Of a stretch of 64,000 nt of DNA, positions 16,599-26,588 are shown piece after piece; positions within the stretch are counted from its first letter, which is position 1, and the number at the start of each line of letters is the position of its first letter. A program made the position numbers and the translations under genes. The stretch is from Methylobacterium persicinum (GTDB taxonomy: Bacteria; Pseudomonadota; Alphaproteobacteria; Rhizobiales; Beijerinckiaceae), in contig NZ_BPQX01000055.1 in assembly GCF_022179525.1 (NCBI RefSeq), positions 1 through 64,000 on the forward strand, given 5' to 3'. Under the pieces are notes generated by a model. That model was not told the origin of the DNA, did no database searches, and saw only the letters and a list, made by a program, of their open reading frames with translations.

Positions 16599-17905
16599 GC
16601 CATGCTCCTCGTCTCGAGCGTCGCCGCCGGAGGCGCGGCGGAGCGCGGGTCCCTGGCACCGGGGTCGCCGTGCAGGTCCGCGCCGGCGGTCTCCGGCAGG
16701 AGCAGCGCCGCGCCGAAGGCGACGCCGTAGGCGCACAGGGCGCAGGCGCCCATGGCGGTGCCGAGGGGCAGGCCGGCGGCCAGGATGCCGACGGTCGCGG
16801 GCACCACCGATCCGAACCCGCGCCCGCCGCCCAGGCAGAAGCCCTGGCCGCTCGCCCGGATCGTCGTCGGGAACAGTTCCGCGAAGGTGGGCAGCATGCC
16901 GGATGCCAGGGCGCCCTGGAACGCCCCCAGGAAGAAGCTCAGCACGATGGTGGTGCCGAGGCCGATCGGCGCGAGGAGGAGGATCGCGACGTTGCAGGAT
17001 TGCAGGACGAGGAACGCCATGAAGGCGGGACGGCGGCCGATCCGGTCCGACAGCCAGCCGTAGAGCAGGGGCCCGACGAGGGAGCCGAGGATGTTCATCG
17101 CAAGGTAGCCGGTGCTCGACTTGATCGAGAGGCCAAGCGCCGTGCGCAGGTAGGTCGGCAGCCACGTGATCATCACGTAGGCGCCCCCGAAGATCCCCGT
17201 GGACATCACCGCCGCCGCGAGCGTGCGGCGCCGGTGACGGCCGTTGAAGATCGTCCAGAACGGCGGCGTGACCGCACCGTCGCGCCGCGCCGCCTTGGCC
17301 TGCGTGTAGATGCCGGATTCGGGCACGAGGCGGCGGATGAAGAACACGAGCCCGGCGGGCACGATGCCGAGGGCGAAGAACACCCGCCAGCCCATCTCCT
17401 CGGAGAACAGCGCGGCGATGACCGGCAGCAGGCCGACCGAGATCGCGTAGCCGACCGCGTAGCTGCTTTGAACGGAGGCGGCGACCCGCCCCCGGAGAGC
17501 CGGCCGGATGACCTCGCTGATCAGGACGCCGCCGACGGCCGCCTCGCCGCCGTAGCCCACCCCCTGCAGGAACCGGACGATGGCGAGCGACCAGACGTCG
17601 CTCATAAAGGAGGCCATGCAGGTGAAGCCCGCCACCATCAGGATGGTGAGCTGCAGGATGCGCACGCGGCCGATCCGGTCGGCCAGGATGCCAGCAGTCC
17701 AGCCGCCGATGGCGGCTCCCGCGAGCGAGGCCGTGGCGAGGTATCCGGCCTGTGCCTGCGTCAGGCCGAGCGTGGCGATCAGCGCCGGGATCACGAGGGC
17801 GTAGATCGTCGTGTCCATGGCATCGAGGCCGAAGCCCGCGAAGCAGGCCCAGTAGGTCCGCCGTTCCGTGGCGTCGAGTTGGTGGTACCAGCCGAGCTTC
17901 ATCAT
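16595..17905 (-). CDS. MFS transporter, aromatic-acid/metabolite:H+ symporter type
   Basis: 436 residues with about 12 transmembrane helices. The cytoplasmic-loop signatures GILADRIGRVR (after TM2) and GWLSDRIGRRP (after TM8) are present, as are FGLDAMDTTIYALVIPAL in TM1 and GYGGEAAVGGVLISE. This pattern fits the AAHS/metabolite:H+ symporter groups, which include gallate carrier GalT. Its neighbours are GalB-like and GalC/LigK-like enzymes, so import of a related aromatic or tricarboxylic acid is likely. It ends in an ATGA overlap with the MmgE/PrpD gene. Confidence 0.85.
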   Translation of the reverse strand: MMKLGWYHQLDATERRTYWACFAGFGLDAMDTTIYALVIPALIATLGLTQAQAGYLATASLAGAAIGGWTAGILADRIGRVRILQLTILMVAGFTCMASFMSDVWSLAIVRFLQGVGYGGEAAVGGVLISEVIRPALRGRVAASVQSSYAVGYAISVGLLPVIAALFSEEMGWRVFFALGIVPAGLVFFIRRLVPESGIYTQAKAARRDGAVTPPFWTIFNGRHRRRTLAAAVMSTGIFGGAYVMITWLPTYLRTALGLSIKSSTGYLAMNILGSLVGPLLYGWLSDRIGRRPAFMAFLVLQSCNVAILLLAPIGLGTTIVLSFFLGAFQGALASGMLPTFAELFPTTIRASGQGFCLGGGRGFGSVVPATVGILAAGLPLGTAMGACALCAYGVAFGAALLLPETAGADLHGDPGARDPRSAAPPAATLETRSMA

Positions 17906-17985
17906 GGTGCGTGTCCTCCTGCCGCGACGGATCGTGCCCCGCGCCGCCTCTTTCGGGCGGTCTGACTGGCTGCGGGGACGGGGCG

Positions 17986-18675
17986 TCAGTCCTGTGGGTC
18001 GTCGATGTAGTCGAGGCCGGCGGCCGCGAGGGTCTCGCGCATCCGGTAGAGGTCGAGGCCGAGTTCGCCGGAGGCGAGGCGGGCGCGCTTCGCCTCCTCG
18101 TTGGCGGTGCGGGCATCGGCCTTCTCCGCCACCGAGGCCGCGTCGGCGCAGGGTACGACCACCACGCCGTCATCGTCCGCCACGATCGCGTCCCCCGGCC
18201 TGACCAGGGCGCCCGCGCAGACCACCGGCACGTTCACGCTGCCCAGCGTCGCCTTCACGGTGCCCTTGGCCGAGATCGCCCGCGACCAGACCGGGAAGCC
18301 CATCTGCTTGAGGGTTCGCACGTCGCGGCAGCCGGCATCGATGACGAGGCCGATGCCGCCCCGGGCCTTCAGCGAGGTGGCGAGCAGGTCGCCGAACATG
18401 CCGTCGGTGTTGTCGGCGGTGCAGGCGACGACGAGGACGTCGCCCGGCCGGCACTGCTCGATGGCGACGTGCAGCATCCAGTTGTCGCCGGGCTGGGCGA
18501 GCACCGTCACGGCACTCCCGGCGACGGCGGCGCCCTCCCAGACCGGACGCATGTACGGTTTCAGCAGGCCCGTGCGGCCCTGGGCCTCGTGCACGGTCGA
18601 GACGCCGTGCCCGGCGAGGCGCTGCGCCACCTCGGGCGCGATGCGCGGGATGTTCCGGACGACGATGGTCCTCAT
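17986..18675 (-). CDS. RraA-like 4-carboxy-4-hydroxy-2-oxoadipate aldolase (LigK/GalC type)
   Basis: 229 residues, the usual length. [42 protein letters not shown] and [21 protein letters not shown] carry the metal/substrate residues of class II pyruvate aldolases of the RraA fold. The enzyme splits 4-carboxy-4-hydroxy-2-oxoadipate to pyruvate and oxaloacetate, the last step of protocatechuate 4,5-cleavage and gallate breakdown. The start overlaps the GalB-like gene by 4 bases, so the two consecutive enzymes are translationally coupled. 4-Hydroxy-4-methyl-2-oxoglutarate is an alternative substrate. Confidence 0.85.
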   Translation of the reverse strand: MRTIVVRNIPRIAPEVAQRLAGHGVSTVHEAQGRTGLLKPYMRPVWEGAAVAGSAVTVLAQPGDNWMLHVAIEQCRPGDVLVVACTADNTDGMFGDLLATSLKARGGIGLVIDAGCRDVRTLKQMGFPVWSRAISAKGTVKATLGSVNVPVVCAGALVRPGDAIVADDDGVVVVPCADAASVAEKADARTANEEAKRARLASGELGLDLYRMRETLAAAGLDYIDDPQD

Positions 18676-19397
18676 GCCAGCACCTCCGCCGCCACGGGGA
18701 AGAGGCGCTGATAGGCCTCGCCGTAGGTCATTGCCGTGCCGGAGTTCCGGCCGCCCTGGACACCGCGGTTGAGGGCGACGCGCTCGTAATAGTCCCAGAG
18801 GTGGCGCTGGGCGGCGAGCACGCGGAAGGCCCGCTGTTTCGTCTCCCAGACGGGGTCGATGTTGAGGATCACCTGGGGCTTGAAGTTGCACTGTTCGGGC
18901 TGGTGCGGCTCGAACAGGAAGACCGGCGGGGCGCTGTAGCGACGCTCGGGATCGGGCTTGTGGCCCGCCGCCTGGGCGATGACCCGCGCCTCCTGCGCGA
19001 GGTGGGCGGCGACCGGATGGTCGAAGTTGTAGGGATCCTCCAGCGCGTGCGTCAGCACGAAGGCCGGGTTCAGCTCGCGGTAGACATCGACCAAGCGGTC
19101 GAGCTCGGCCTCGCCGACGCGGAGGGGATAGTCACCCACGTCCAGGAACTCGATCTCGGCGCCGAGGATGGCGGCGGCTTCCTCCGCCTCTGCGCGCCTC
19201 TGCGCCTTCACATCGTCCAGGCGCACCCCGGCCTTCTTCCAGGCCCACTGGCTCTCGCCGCGCTCGCCGTAGGACAGGCAGACGATCCTGACGCGGTAGC
19301 CCTTCGCCGCGTGGAGGGCGATGGCCCCACCGGCCCGCCAGACGAAGTCCCCCGGATGCGCGGTCACCACGAGACCCGACTTGTGCGCTGATGTCAT
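18672..19397 (-). CDS. galB: PIG-L family 4-oxalomesaconate hydratase (GalB-like)
   Basis: 241 residues. The PIG-L metal site appears as [14 protein letters not shown] (AHPxD variant) plus DHPVAAH further on. [12 protein letters not shown] and [13 protein letters not shown] closely resemble GalB of Pseudomonas putida, a PIG-L member that hydrates 4-oxalomesaconate to 4-carboxy-4-hydroxy-2-oxoadipate, rather than a sugar deacetylase. The downstream gene encodes the aldolase for exactly that product, which strongly supports the call. It lies 148 bases downstream of a LysR gene on the same strand. Confidence 0.82.
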   Translation of the reverse strand: MTSAHKSGLVVTAHPGDFVWRAGGAIALHAAKGYRVRIVCLSYGERGESQWAWKKAGVRLDDVKAQRRAEAEEAAAILGAEIEFLDVGDYPLRVGEAELDRLVDVYRELNPAFVLTHALEDPYNFDHPVAAHLAQEARVIAQAAGHKPDPERRYSAPPVFLFEPHQPEQCNFKPQVILNIDPVWETKQRAFRVLAAQRHLWDYYERVALNRGVQGGRNSGTAMTYGEAYQRLFPVAAEVLA

Positions 19398-19545
19398 GAC
19401 GCCGGCCTCTCCGTGATCCTGCCCGCGAGCGATTGTCGGAAGCGATGACTAGGAGACGTCGATGTATGAGACAAATGAAATGATTGTCGGTTTTGTTGCA
19501 CGAAATCGATGAATGGACCGCGTCTTGTCCGGCCGCTGTGTGTGC

Positions 19546-20442
19546 TCAGATCGTCAGGAAATACTCGCGAAAGATCCGCGCGAGACGTTCGGCCGGTGGC
19601 GAAAGCGTATGGCCGAGCCGGGTGACGATGCCGATCGTGCGCGAGATGCTGGGTGCCCGCAGCGGCACGGCGACGAGGTCGCTGCCTGGGGCCGTCTCGA
19701 AGGCGAGGCGCGGCACCACCGTGAGGCCGAGGCCGCCACGCACGAGGCCGATCGCCGTGGCGACGCGGTGTACCTCGTAGGTCCAGCCCATCTCGGCATA
19801 GCGCCCGCCAAGCCCTGCGACGATGAGCAGGTTGTTGCCGGTCTGCTCGCCGATCTTGACCAAGCGCTCGCCGCGCAGATCGCTCCACGTCACCACCTTC
19901 TCGCCCGCGAGCCGGTCGTCGGCGCGGCAGACGAGCACGAAGGGCTCCTGATGGATCGGCGTGATGTCGAGGTCGTAGTGCTGCGCGGTCATGATGGTGA
20001 CGCCGAACTCCGCCTCGCCCGCCCGCACGCGCTCCACGATGGCGGTCGCCGAATGGTCGAGGATGCGCACGAGCACCCCGGGGTCGCGTTCACCGAAACG
20101 CTGCAGGATGCGCGGCAGGTGGGAGCTCGCGATGGTCGGCAGGCAGCCGATGCGCACGAGGTCCTGGCTCTCGCGCCCCTGCATGCGCAGTTTTCCGAAG
20201 ATCTGGGACAGTTCCTCGACGATGCGCTGGGCGCTCGGCAGCAGGTCGACGCCGGCCGGGGTGAGGGTGACCTGCCGCGTCGTCCGGGCGACGAGCTTCA
20301 CCCCGAGTTCGTCCTCCAGCTTCCTGAGGCGGTGGCTCAGGGCGGCCTGGGACAGGTTCAGACTGGCGGCGGCCCTGTTGAAGCTCCCCCAGTTGGCGAT
20401 GCTGAGAAAAGCCTGGAGCCCCAGGAAATCCACGCGCTCCAT
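19546..20442 (-). CDS. LysR family transcriptional regulator
   Basis: 298 residues. The winged HTH at the N-terminus ([20 protein letters not shown]) and a LysR effector domain are complete. It lies directly upstream of the galB-like operon on the same strand and is divergent from the poxB-like gene at 20687, so either could be its target; in gallate clusters the regulator GalR has a comparable place. The ATG at 20442 is preferred over the in-frame GTG at 20463 because the conserved start [13 protein letters not shown] begins there. Confidence 0.9.
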   Translation of the reverse strand: MERVDFLGLQAFLSIANWGSFNRAAASLNLSQAALSHRLRKLEDELGVKLVARTTRQVTLTPAGVDLLPSAQRIVEELSQIFGKLRMQGRESQDLVRIGCLPTIASSHLPRILQRFGERDPGVLVRILDHSATAIVERVRAGEAEFGVTIMTAQHYDLDITPIHQEPFVLVCRADDRLAGEKVVTWSDLRGERLVKIGEQTGNNLLIVAGLGGRYAEMGWTYEVHRVATAIGLVRGGLGLTVVPRLAFETAPGSDLVAVPLRAPSISRTIGIVTRLGHTLSPPAERLARIFREYFLTI

Positions 20443-20686
20443 CGTGCCCTGCCGTCCTCCCACGCGATCGCGACTCCGGTCACCGGAGTGGCACGCCTGC
20501 GATCCGGCGAGAAGCCGTGCCGCCCGTCCCGCGCGGCGTGCCGGAACTTGTTCGCCGCTTGCGAGATACGTCAGTCAATCCGAAGCTGCGTGCTTCGATG
20601 CGGCCTGCGACCCGGACACGGGCCGGCGGAGCCCGATCCGTCGGACGCGCCGGTTCGCACCCGTCACGCCATTGGAGAGGTCCCCC

Positions 20687-22414
20687 ATGAGCACGAAGGT
20701 CGCCGATCTGTTCGTCCAGGCGTTGGCACGGGCCGGCGTGAAGCGGATCTACGGCGTGGTCGGCGACAGCCTCAACGGGCTGACCGAAGCCCTGCGCCAG
20801 GACGGCTCGATCGCCTGGATCCACACCCGCCACGAGGAGAGCGCCGCCTTCGCGGCCGGGGCCGAGGCCCACCTGACCGGCGCGCTCGCGGTCTGCGCCG
20901 GCTCCTGCGGGCCGGGGAACCTGCACCTCATCAACGGCCTGTTCGACGCGCACCGCTCCCGCGTGCCCGTCCTGGCCATCGCTGCCCAGATCCCCTCGGC
21001 GGAGATCGGCCGCGGCTACTTCCAGGAGACCCACCCGCAGAACCTGTTCCAGGAGTGCAGCCACTATTGCGAACTGGTCTCCTCGCCCGCGCAATTGCCC
21101 GGCGTGATCGAGACCGCGATCCGCGTCGCCGTCGCCGAGCGCGGCGTGGCGGTGGTCGTCATCCCCGGCGATGTCGGCCTCATGACCATGCCCGACGACG
21201 CGCCGGCCCTGTCGGGCGCCCTGGTGCCGTCCCCGGCCGTGGTGCGGCCCCGGGACGCCGACCTCGACGCGCTGGCCGGGATGCTCGATGCGGCCGGCCG
21301 GGTGACGCTGCTCTGCGGGCGCGGATGCGCCGGGGCCCATGCCGAGTTGCTGCAACTCGCCGAGGCGCTGAAGGCGCCCGTAGTCCACGCGCTCGGCGGC
21401 AAGGAGCATGTCGAGTGGGACAACCCCTACGACGTGGGCATGACTGGGCTGATCGGGTTCTCGTCGGGCTACCGGGCGATGCTCGACTGCGACACCCTCC
21501 TGCTCCTCGGCACGGGCCTCCCCTACCGCCAGTTCTACCCGGAGAAGGCCAAGATCGCGCAAGTTGATCTGCGCGCCGGAAGCCTCGGACGCCATTGCCG
21601 GATCGACCTCGGCCTGATCGGCGATGTCGGCGCCACGATCACGGCGCTGCTGCCGAAGCTGAGGCCGAAGACCGACCGGGCTCATCTCGACGACAGCCTC
21701 GCCCATTACCGCAAGGCCCGCGCCGGCCTCGACGCCCTGGCGGTCGGCAAGCCCGGCGGCACGATGCACCCGCAATACGTCGCCCGGACGCTCAGCGAGG
21801 CGGCTGCGGAGGACGCCGTCTTCACCTTCGACGTCGGCACGCCGACGATCTGGGCGGCGCGCTACCTCGCGATGAACGGCCGGCGGCGGCTGATCGGCTC
21901 CCTCAACCACGGCTCCATGGCCAACGCCATGCCGCAGGCGATCGGCGCGCAGGCGGCCTATCCGGGGCGGCAGGTGATTTCCTTTTCCGGCGATGGCGGC
22001 TTCGCCATGCTGATGGGTGACCTTCTGACCCTCAACCAGCACAAGCTGCCCGTGAAGATCGTGGTGCTGAATAACGGCACGCTCGGCTTCGTCGAGATGG
22101 AGATGAAGGCCGCCGGCTTCCTCGAGACCGGCGTGGCGCTGGTGAACCCCGATTTCGCTGCCATGGCCCGGGGTGCCGGCATCCATGCCCGGCGGGTCGA
22201 GGATCCGGCCGATCTGCCCGGCGCGATGCGCGAGATGCTCGCCCAGGACGGGCCGGCCCTGCTCGACGTGGTCTCGGCCCGCCAGGAACTCGCGATGCCG
22301 CCCAAGATCGGCCTCGAGCAGGCCACGGGCTTCGGGATGTGGCTCGCCCGTGCGGTGATCGACGGGCGCGGGACCGAGATCCTCGATCTCGCCAAGACCA
22401 ACCTCTGGCGATGA
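20687..22414 (+). CDS. poxB: ThDP-dependent pyruvate oxidase / pyruvate dehydrogenase (quinone) (PoxB-like)
   Basis: 575 residues, like E. coli PoxB (572). The catalytic Glu lies in [33 protein letters not shown] and the central FAD-type domain follow. The ThDP motif is [17 protein letters not shown]...VLNNGTLG. The enzyme would oxidise pyruvate to acetate and CO2 at the inner membrane and pass electrons to quinone. Whether the C-terminal lipid-binding helix is conserved is unclear. A GGAGAGG site precedes the ATG at 20687. It is monocistronic and divergent from the LysR gene. Confidence 0.87.
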   Translation: MSTKVADLFVQALARAGVKRIYGVVGDSLNGLTEALRQDGSIAWIHTRHEESAAFAAGAEAHLTGALAVCAGSCGPGNLHLINGLFDAHRSRVPVLAIAAQIPSAEIGRGYFQETHPQNLFQECSHYCELVSSPAQLPGVIETAIRVAVAERGVAVVVIPGDVGLMTMPDDAPALSGALVPSPAVVRPRDADLDALAGMLDAAGRVTLLCGRGCAGAHAELLQLAEALKAPVVHALGGKEHVEWDNPYDVGMTGLIGFSSGYRAMLDCDTLLLLGTGLPYRQFYPEKAKIAQVDLRAGSLGRHCRIDLGLIGDVGATITALLPKLRPKTDRAHLDDSLAHYRKARAGLDALAVGKPGGTMHPQYVARTLSEAAAEDAVFTFDVGTPTIWAARYLAMNGRRRLIGSLNHGSMANAMPQAIGAQAAYPGRQVISFSGDGGFAMLMGDLLTLNQHKLPVKIVVLNNGTLGFVEMEMKAAGFLETGVALVNPDFAAMARGAGIHARRVEDPADLPGAMREMLAQDGPALLDVVSARQELAMPPKIGLEQATGFGMWLARAVIDGRGTEILDLAKTNLWR

Positions 22415-22532
22415 CCAGCTTCGGGCGGTGACCGGCCTCCCGCCCCGGAGCCGCCGGACGTCCCGCGCGTCTCAGCGGGGGGCGCCCTCGATCCGGGAGA
22501 CGGCGAAGACCGAATCCTTCCTCGGCCCGTCC

Positions 22533-22559
22533 AAGCCTTTCCAAGTCTTGGAAAGGCTT
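22533..22559. terminator. Perfect hairpin between convergent poxB-like and glycosyltransferase genes
   Basis: Arms AAGCCTTTCCA and TGGAAAGGCTT are fully complementary around a 5-base loop. The site is between two convergent genes (ends at 22414 and 22605), where a bidirectional terminator is expected. No clear U-tract follows, so the terminator role is inferred. Confidence 0.55.
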
Positions 22560-22604
22560 AGTTGCCGGCAGATGAGAACGGATGAGACCGTCCTTCGCGC
22601 GCGC

Positions 22605-23963
22605 TCAGATGTCCGCGACGGCACAGCCTCGCGACGCATCGCGCGATGCCCGCGAACCCTGGTGCGGCGGGATCGGATCGCATCGGGTGGCAGCTGCCTC
22701 GATCACGTCGCAGGCGTCGGCGATTCCTTCCGCGTCCGCGCAAAGCGCCCGCACGCGTGAGCAGGCGTGCGGCATGGCAGGATCGGACAGGATTCGCCTC
22801 ACGATGTCGGAGCCGGCAGACGCCAGATCCGTGCTTTTGAGGCGGGCGCCCAGGCCGAGCGTCGCGACGCGCGCCGCGTTGTCACCCTGGTCGAAGCCGT
22901 TGGGCACGACGATCTGCGGGATGCCGGCCGCGAAAGCCTCCGAGCATGTTCCGATCCCGCCATGATGGATGACAGCCCGCGCCCGCCGGAACAGGGTATC
23001 GAACGGCGCGTAACGGACGATCATCTGATCCGGCCCGCGGATATCCTCGATCCCTTCCGGCCGTCCGCACACGAGCACGGCGCGCTGCCCAGCCCCTGCA
23101 CAGGCGTGGGCGGCGGCCTCGAAGAAGCGGCGGCCGTGCTGCATGGATGACCCGTAGGTGATGACGATCGGGTCGGGACCGGCGTCCAGGAAATCCTGCA
23201 GAGCCTTGCCCATCCGATCGCTGTCTCCGGTGGAACCCGTGCGTGGAAAGGCGACCTGGGTCGTCTGCCTCGGCCAATCGGGTTGCGGCGGCGCGAACCA
23301 CGACGGCGCCATCAGAAGCAGACGATCGGGCGAGGGCAACCAATCCGACAGATTGCGGATCGCGCGCAGGCCAAGCTCCCTGCGGAGAGCATTCAACGCA
23401 GGCAGGCGGGGGGGATCGACGATCGTATGCTCGATGATCCGCTGCAGGGTGTGGGTGACCGGACCGGGCAGCCAGGACGGTAGAGCGATGCCGGGGAGTT
23501 CGGGAGGCGCGTGGCGGCTGCGCATGAGGAAGGGCGCCAGATAGGCCGTGATGAGCGGAAAGCGGCCGGTGTCGCGTGCCAGACGCGCGCCGAAGCTCAG
23601 CGTGCCGGCGACGGCAGAGAAAGGGCGCCCGTCGGCCTGGGCCCGGGACATCTCGCGCCTGAGGATGCCGAGATCGGACGGCGCCAGCTTGACGGCGAGA
23701 TCGAACATCAGCCGCAAGCCCTTGGTCGTATGCCAGAGGTGCGGATCGGCATGCAGCTCATTCATGATCTCGGCACGGCAAAGCGCGTGAAAGCCGAGGC
23801 CAGCCGTCAAGACGTGTCGTTCGAAGTTTCCGGATGTCGCCACGCTGACCTCATGTCCGCGTGCGGCCAGTCCCCTGCCTATGGCGATGAACGGCAGAAC
23901 GTCCCCATGACTCCCGAAGGTCGATAGGAGGATCCGCGTCGGTCTGCGATCGTTTCGACTCAT
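22605..23963 (-). CDS. Glycosyltransferase, GT1/GT28 MGT-like (YjiC type)
   Basis: 452 residues. The N-terminal GT28-type fold opens with LLSTFGSHGDVLPFIAIGRGLAARGHEV. The C-terminal nucleotide-sugar domain carries VITYGSSMQHGRRFFE and the PSPG-like motif AVIHHGGIGTCSEAFAAGIPQIV with DQGDNAAR. Such enzymes move a sugar from a UDP or TDP donor to lipids, sterols or small molecules in the cytosol. No biosynthetic neighbours hint at the acceptor. The Cys-rich, polar C-terminal tail beyond residue 420 is not conserved. Confidence 0.83.
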   Translation of the reverse strand: MSRNDRRPTRILLSTFGSHGDVLPFIAIGRGLAARGHEVSVATSGNFERHVLTAGLGFHALCRAEIMNELHADPHLWHTTKGLRLMFDLAVKLAPSDLGILRREMSRAQADGRPFSAVAGTLSFGARLARDTGRFPLITAYLAPFLMRSRHAPPELPGIALPSWLPGPVTHTLQRIIEHTIVDPPRLPALNALRRELGLRAIRNLSDWLPSPDRLLLMAPSWFAPPQPDWPRQTTQVAFPRTGSTGDSDRMGKALQDFLDAGPDPIVITYGSSMQHGRRFFEAAAHACAGAGQRAVLVCGRPEGIEDIRGPDQMIVRYAPFDTLFRRARAVIHHGGIGTCSEAFAAGIPQIVVPNGFDQGDNAARVATLGLGARLKSTDLASAGSDIVRRILSDPAMPHACSRVRALCADAEGIADACDVIEAAATRCDPIPPHQGSRASRDASRGCAVADI

Positions 23964-24460
23964 GTCGCCGGCACTTCCAAGTCAGATCGTTCGCGCAGGG
24001 CGGCACCGCGCAGTGCCCGGCGACGACGAGGCGGATGGGTTCCACGGGTCGCCGAGCGCCAACCGGGGTTTCCGCGGGCGGCAACCTGCTGGGCGGTTCG
24101 TCGGACCCGACCCCACGGATTGCGGCGCAAAACCAGGTTGGGCGCAATCCGTTCCTTTCCTAAGTTGTTTTCGGCCGGGGATACGCCTGCCGCCGATGCC
24201 GGTCCCCTACCGCATCCCCAATGGGGCCGCCGGCTCGGTCGAGGCCGGCCTCGTGTCGGCCCGGTGGCGGCCGATGGCGCGACCGGCGGTCAGCATCCGC
24301 ATCTAAAAAGTCCTGGTCCGGCTGTCGTTCTCGAAAAGAGTGCGCCTACATCCCGTCCCTCAGAACTTCGCGCGAATGTCCTCGATACAGGGGGGAACGC
24401 GCGGGCGGCACGAGACTCGTTTTGCTTGTATCCACCACCGAACGGCTCCGAAGCGCGGCC
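23964..24460. other. Intergenic region of 497 bases, divergent promoters expected
   Basis: Separates the glycosyltransferase gene (-) from the ABC transporter gene (+). No open frame has family resemblance, and no clear regulatory element was recognised. Confidence 0.5.
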
Positions 24461-26281
24461 GTGAGCCGGATCAGTTCGCTCCGGCACCTGCCGGCCCTGT
24501 TCCGGCTCGCATGGTCGACGAGCCGGCCCCTGACGCTCCTCAGCGTCGGGCTGCGCATCGCCCGCGCGGCGATGCCCACGCTGATGCTCTACGTCGCCAA
24601 GCTCGTCGTCGACACGGTCGTCGCCGGCCGGGCCGATGCGGCTGCGCGGGCCGACGCCTCGGCTTGGTTCGCCGATCCGCTCGTGCGGCACGTCGGCCTG
24701 CTGATCGGAATCGAGTTCGCCCTCGCCCTCGCCTCCGACCTCCTCGGGCGCGCCACGAGCCTCGTGGACGGCGTGCTGTCCGAGATGACCGGCAACGCCA
24801 CCACGCTGCGATTGATGGCGCACGCCGCCACCCTCGATCTCGCCCAGTTCGAGGACCCCGCCGTGCAGGACGGGCTGGAGCGGGCCCGGCGTCAGGTCGC
24901 GTGGCGCGCGAACCCGATGGGGCAACTGCTCGGCCAGATGCAGGACGGCCTCACGGCGCTCTCGCTGGCCGTGGCCGTCGTCGCGTTCCTGCCCTGGCTC
25001 GTCGTCCTGCTCGTGCTCGCCCTGATCCCGGCCTTCCTCAACGAACTCCACTTCAACCGGCAGGGCTACCGCCTCGCCTACCGGCGATCACCGGAGCGGC
25101 GCGAGGGCGATTACATGCGCCAGCTCGGGGCCGGGGCCGAGAGCGCCAAGGAGGTCAAGCTGTTCGGCCTCAGCGGCTATCTCGCCGAGCGCTTCGCCGT
25201 GCTCGCCGAACGCGCCCTGAGCGAGAACACCCGCCTCGCGCTGCGCCGTGCCGTGGCGGGCGGGCTCTTCGCCAGCCTCGGCACCCTGGCCTATTATCTC
25301 GCCTACCTCGTGATCGCGCTGCGGGCGGCCACCGGCGCGCTCACGCTCGGCGATCTCACCTTCCTCACCGGCGCCTTCCTGCGTCTGCGCGGTCTCGTCG
25401 AAGGCCTGCTCCTCGGCCTCTCCCAGCTGTCGGGCCAAGCGCAATACCTCGACGACCTGTTCTCGTTCCTCGCGATCACCCCCCGGCTGCGCGCCCCCGA
25501 GCATCCTGCGCCGTTCCCGACGCCGATCCGCGACGGCTTCGTGTTCGAGGCGGTCGGGTATCGCTATCCGGGCGCGGAACGCTGGGCGGTGCGCGGCCTC
25601 TCGCTTACGATCAAGGCCGGGGAAGTCGTGGCGCTGGTGGGCGAGAACGGCAGCGGCAAGACCACCATCGTCAAGCTCCTGGCCCGCCTCTACGACCCGA
25701 CGGAGGGGCGTATCCTGCTCGATGGGCGAGACCTGCGCGACTACGACCCCGACGTGCTGCGCACGCGCATCGGCGTGATCTTCCAGGATTTCGTCCGCTT
25801 CGACCTCACGGCGGCCGAGAACATCGCGGTCGGGCGCATCGAGGCGCGGGCGGATGCATCTCGCATCGAGGACGCGGCGGCGCGCGCCCTGGCGGATTCC
25901 GTGGTGGGGCGGCTGCCGGCGGGCTACGGCCAGCGCCTGGGGCGGCGCTTCGAGGACGGGGTCGATCTCTCCGGCGGCGAGTGGCAGAAGCTCGCGATCG
26001 CACGGGCCTACATGCGCGAGTCCGAGGTGCTGGTCCTGGACGAGCCGACCGCGGCCCTGGACGCCCGCGCGGAGGCCGAGGTGTTCGCCCGCCTCCGCGC
26101 CCTTGCGGCCGGGCGCACCGCCCTCCTGATCTCGCATCGCTTCTCGAGCGTGCGCCGCGCCGACCGGATCGTCGTGCTCGGGGACGGCCGGGTGTGGGAG
26201 GCCGGCACGCACGAGGACCTGGTCCGCTACGGCGGGCGCTACGCCGAATTGTTCGAGTTGCAGGCCGCCGCCTACCGGTGA
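24461..26281 (+). CDS. ABC transporter, fused permease and ATP-binding protein (exporter type)
   Basis: 606 residues from a GTG start. Residues 1-340 are a six-helix ABC exporter membrane domain. Residues 360-600 are the nucleotide-binding domain with Walker A GENGSGKTT, Q-loop VIFQDFVRFD, signature LSGGEWQK, Walker B VLVLDEPTA and the H-loop His in LISHRFSS. It probably works as a homodimer in the inner membrane. Substrate is unknown; the closest look is to peptide/lipid exporters. The start is uncertain: no strong ribosome site is seen and upstream in-frame codons exist. Confidence 0.85.
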   Translation: MSRISSLRHLPALFRLAWSTSRPLTLLSVGLRIARAAMPTLMLYVAKLVVDTVVAGRADAAARADASAWFADPLVRHVGLLIGIEFALALASDLLGRATSLVDGVLSEMTGNATTLRLMAHAATLDLAQFEDPAVQDGLERARRQVAWRANPMGQLLGQMQDGLTALSLAVAVVAFLPWLVVLLVLALIPAFLNELHFNRQGYRLAYRRSPERREGDYMRQLGAGAESAKEVKLFGLSGYLAERFAVLAERALSENTRLALRRAVAGGLFASLGTLAYYLAYLVIALRAATGALTLGDLTFLTGAFLRLRGLVEGLLLGLSQLSGQAQYLDDLFSFLAITPRLRAPEHPAPFPTPIRDGFVFEAVGYRYPGAERWAVRGLSLTIKAGEVVALVGENGSGKTTIVKLLARLYDPTEGRILLDGRDLRDYDPDVLRTRIGVIFQDFVRFDLTAAENIAVGRIEARADASRIEDAAARALADSVVGRLPAGYGQRLGRRFEDGVDLSGGEWQKLAIARAYMRESEVLVLDEPTAALDARAEAEVFARLRALAAGRTALLISHRFSSVRRADRIVVLGDGRVWEAGTHEDLVRYGGRYAELFELQAAAYR

Positions 26282-26351
26282 GACGCGGTTGATCCCGATC
26301 GCAGAGGCCGTTCGGCATCAGAAACGGCGGCACAGGCGAAGGTCTGGAGCG

Positions 26352-26580
26352 ACGGCTCTGAAATCCTTGGATCGCGCGCTTTCCGTCTTTGCGAGCGTCA
26401 GCGAAGCAATCCAGGGCAGCGGGACATCTCGGAACTTAAGCGGATCCCTGGGTTGCTTCGCTTCGCTCGCAATGACCGGGGTGATGACGTGATCCAAAAT
26501 TCCCGGACAACGCTTCAGACGATTGTTTTTACCGCATTTTCGAACGCCGAACCGGCGTCCACTTCGGCGGAAGATGCTCC
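26352..26580. repeat. Dispersed palindromic repeat, copy 1
   Basis: Long inverted arms at 26389-26416 and 26446-26472 (TTGCGAGCG...CAATCCAGGG against CCCTGGGTTGCTTCG...CTCGCAA) would form a stem of about 27 bp. On the right a second conserved box (26532-26580, core GAACGCCGAACCGGCGTCCA) follows. Copy 2 at 30996-31215 has the same parts in inverted orientation, and copy 3 near 41339 has one arm with its flank. It fills the gap between the ABC transporter and MHYT kinase genes. Confidence 0.75.
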
Positions 26581-26588
26581 ATGAGCGG

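Noticed and set aside
16577-17965. Long plus-strand open frame (462 codons)
   Set aside because: It is antisense to the MFS transporter gene, is highly charged without any domain, and arises from GC-rich codon bias.
16599-18173. Upstream in-frame extension of the second MmgE/PrpD gene
   Set aside because: The extension is a shadow of the MFS gene; the Tat leader begins at 16598.
20443-20686. Possible thiamine riboswitch before the ThDP-dependent oxidase gene
   Set aside because: The conserved THI-box core was not found; the region shows only ordinary divergent promoter sequence.
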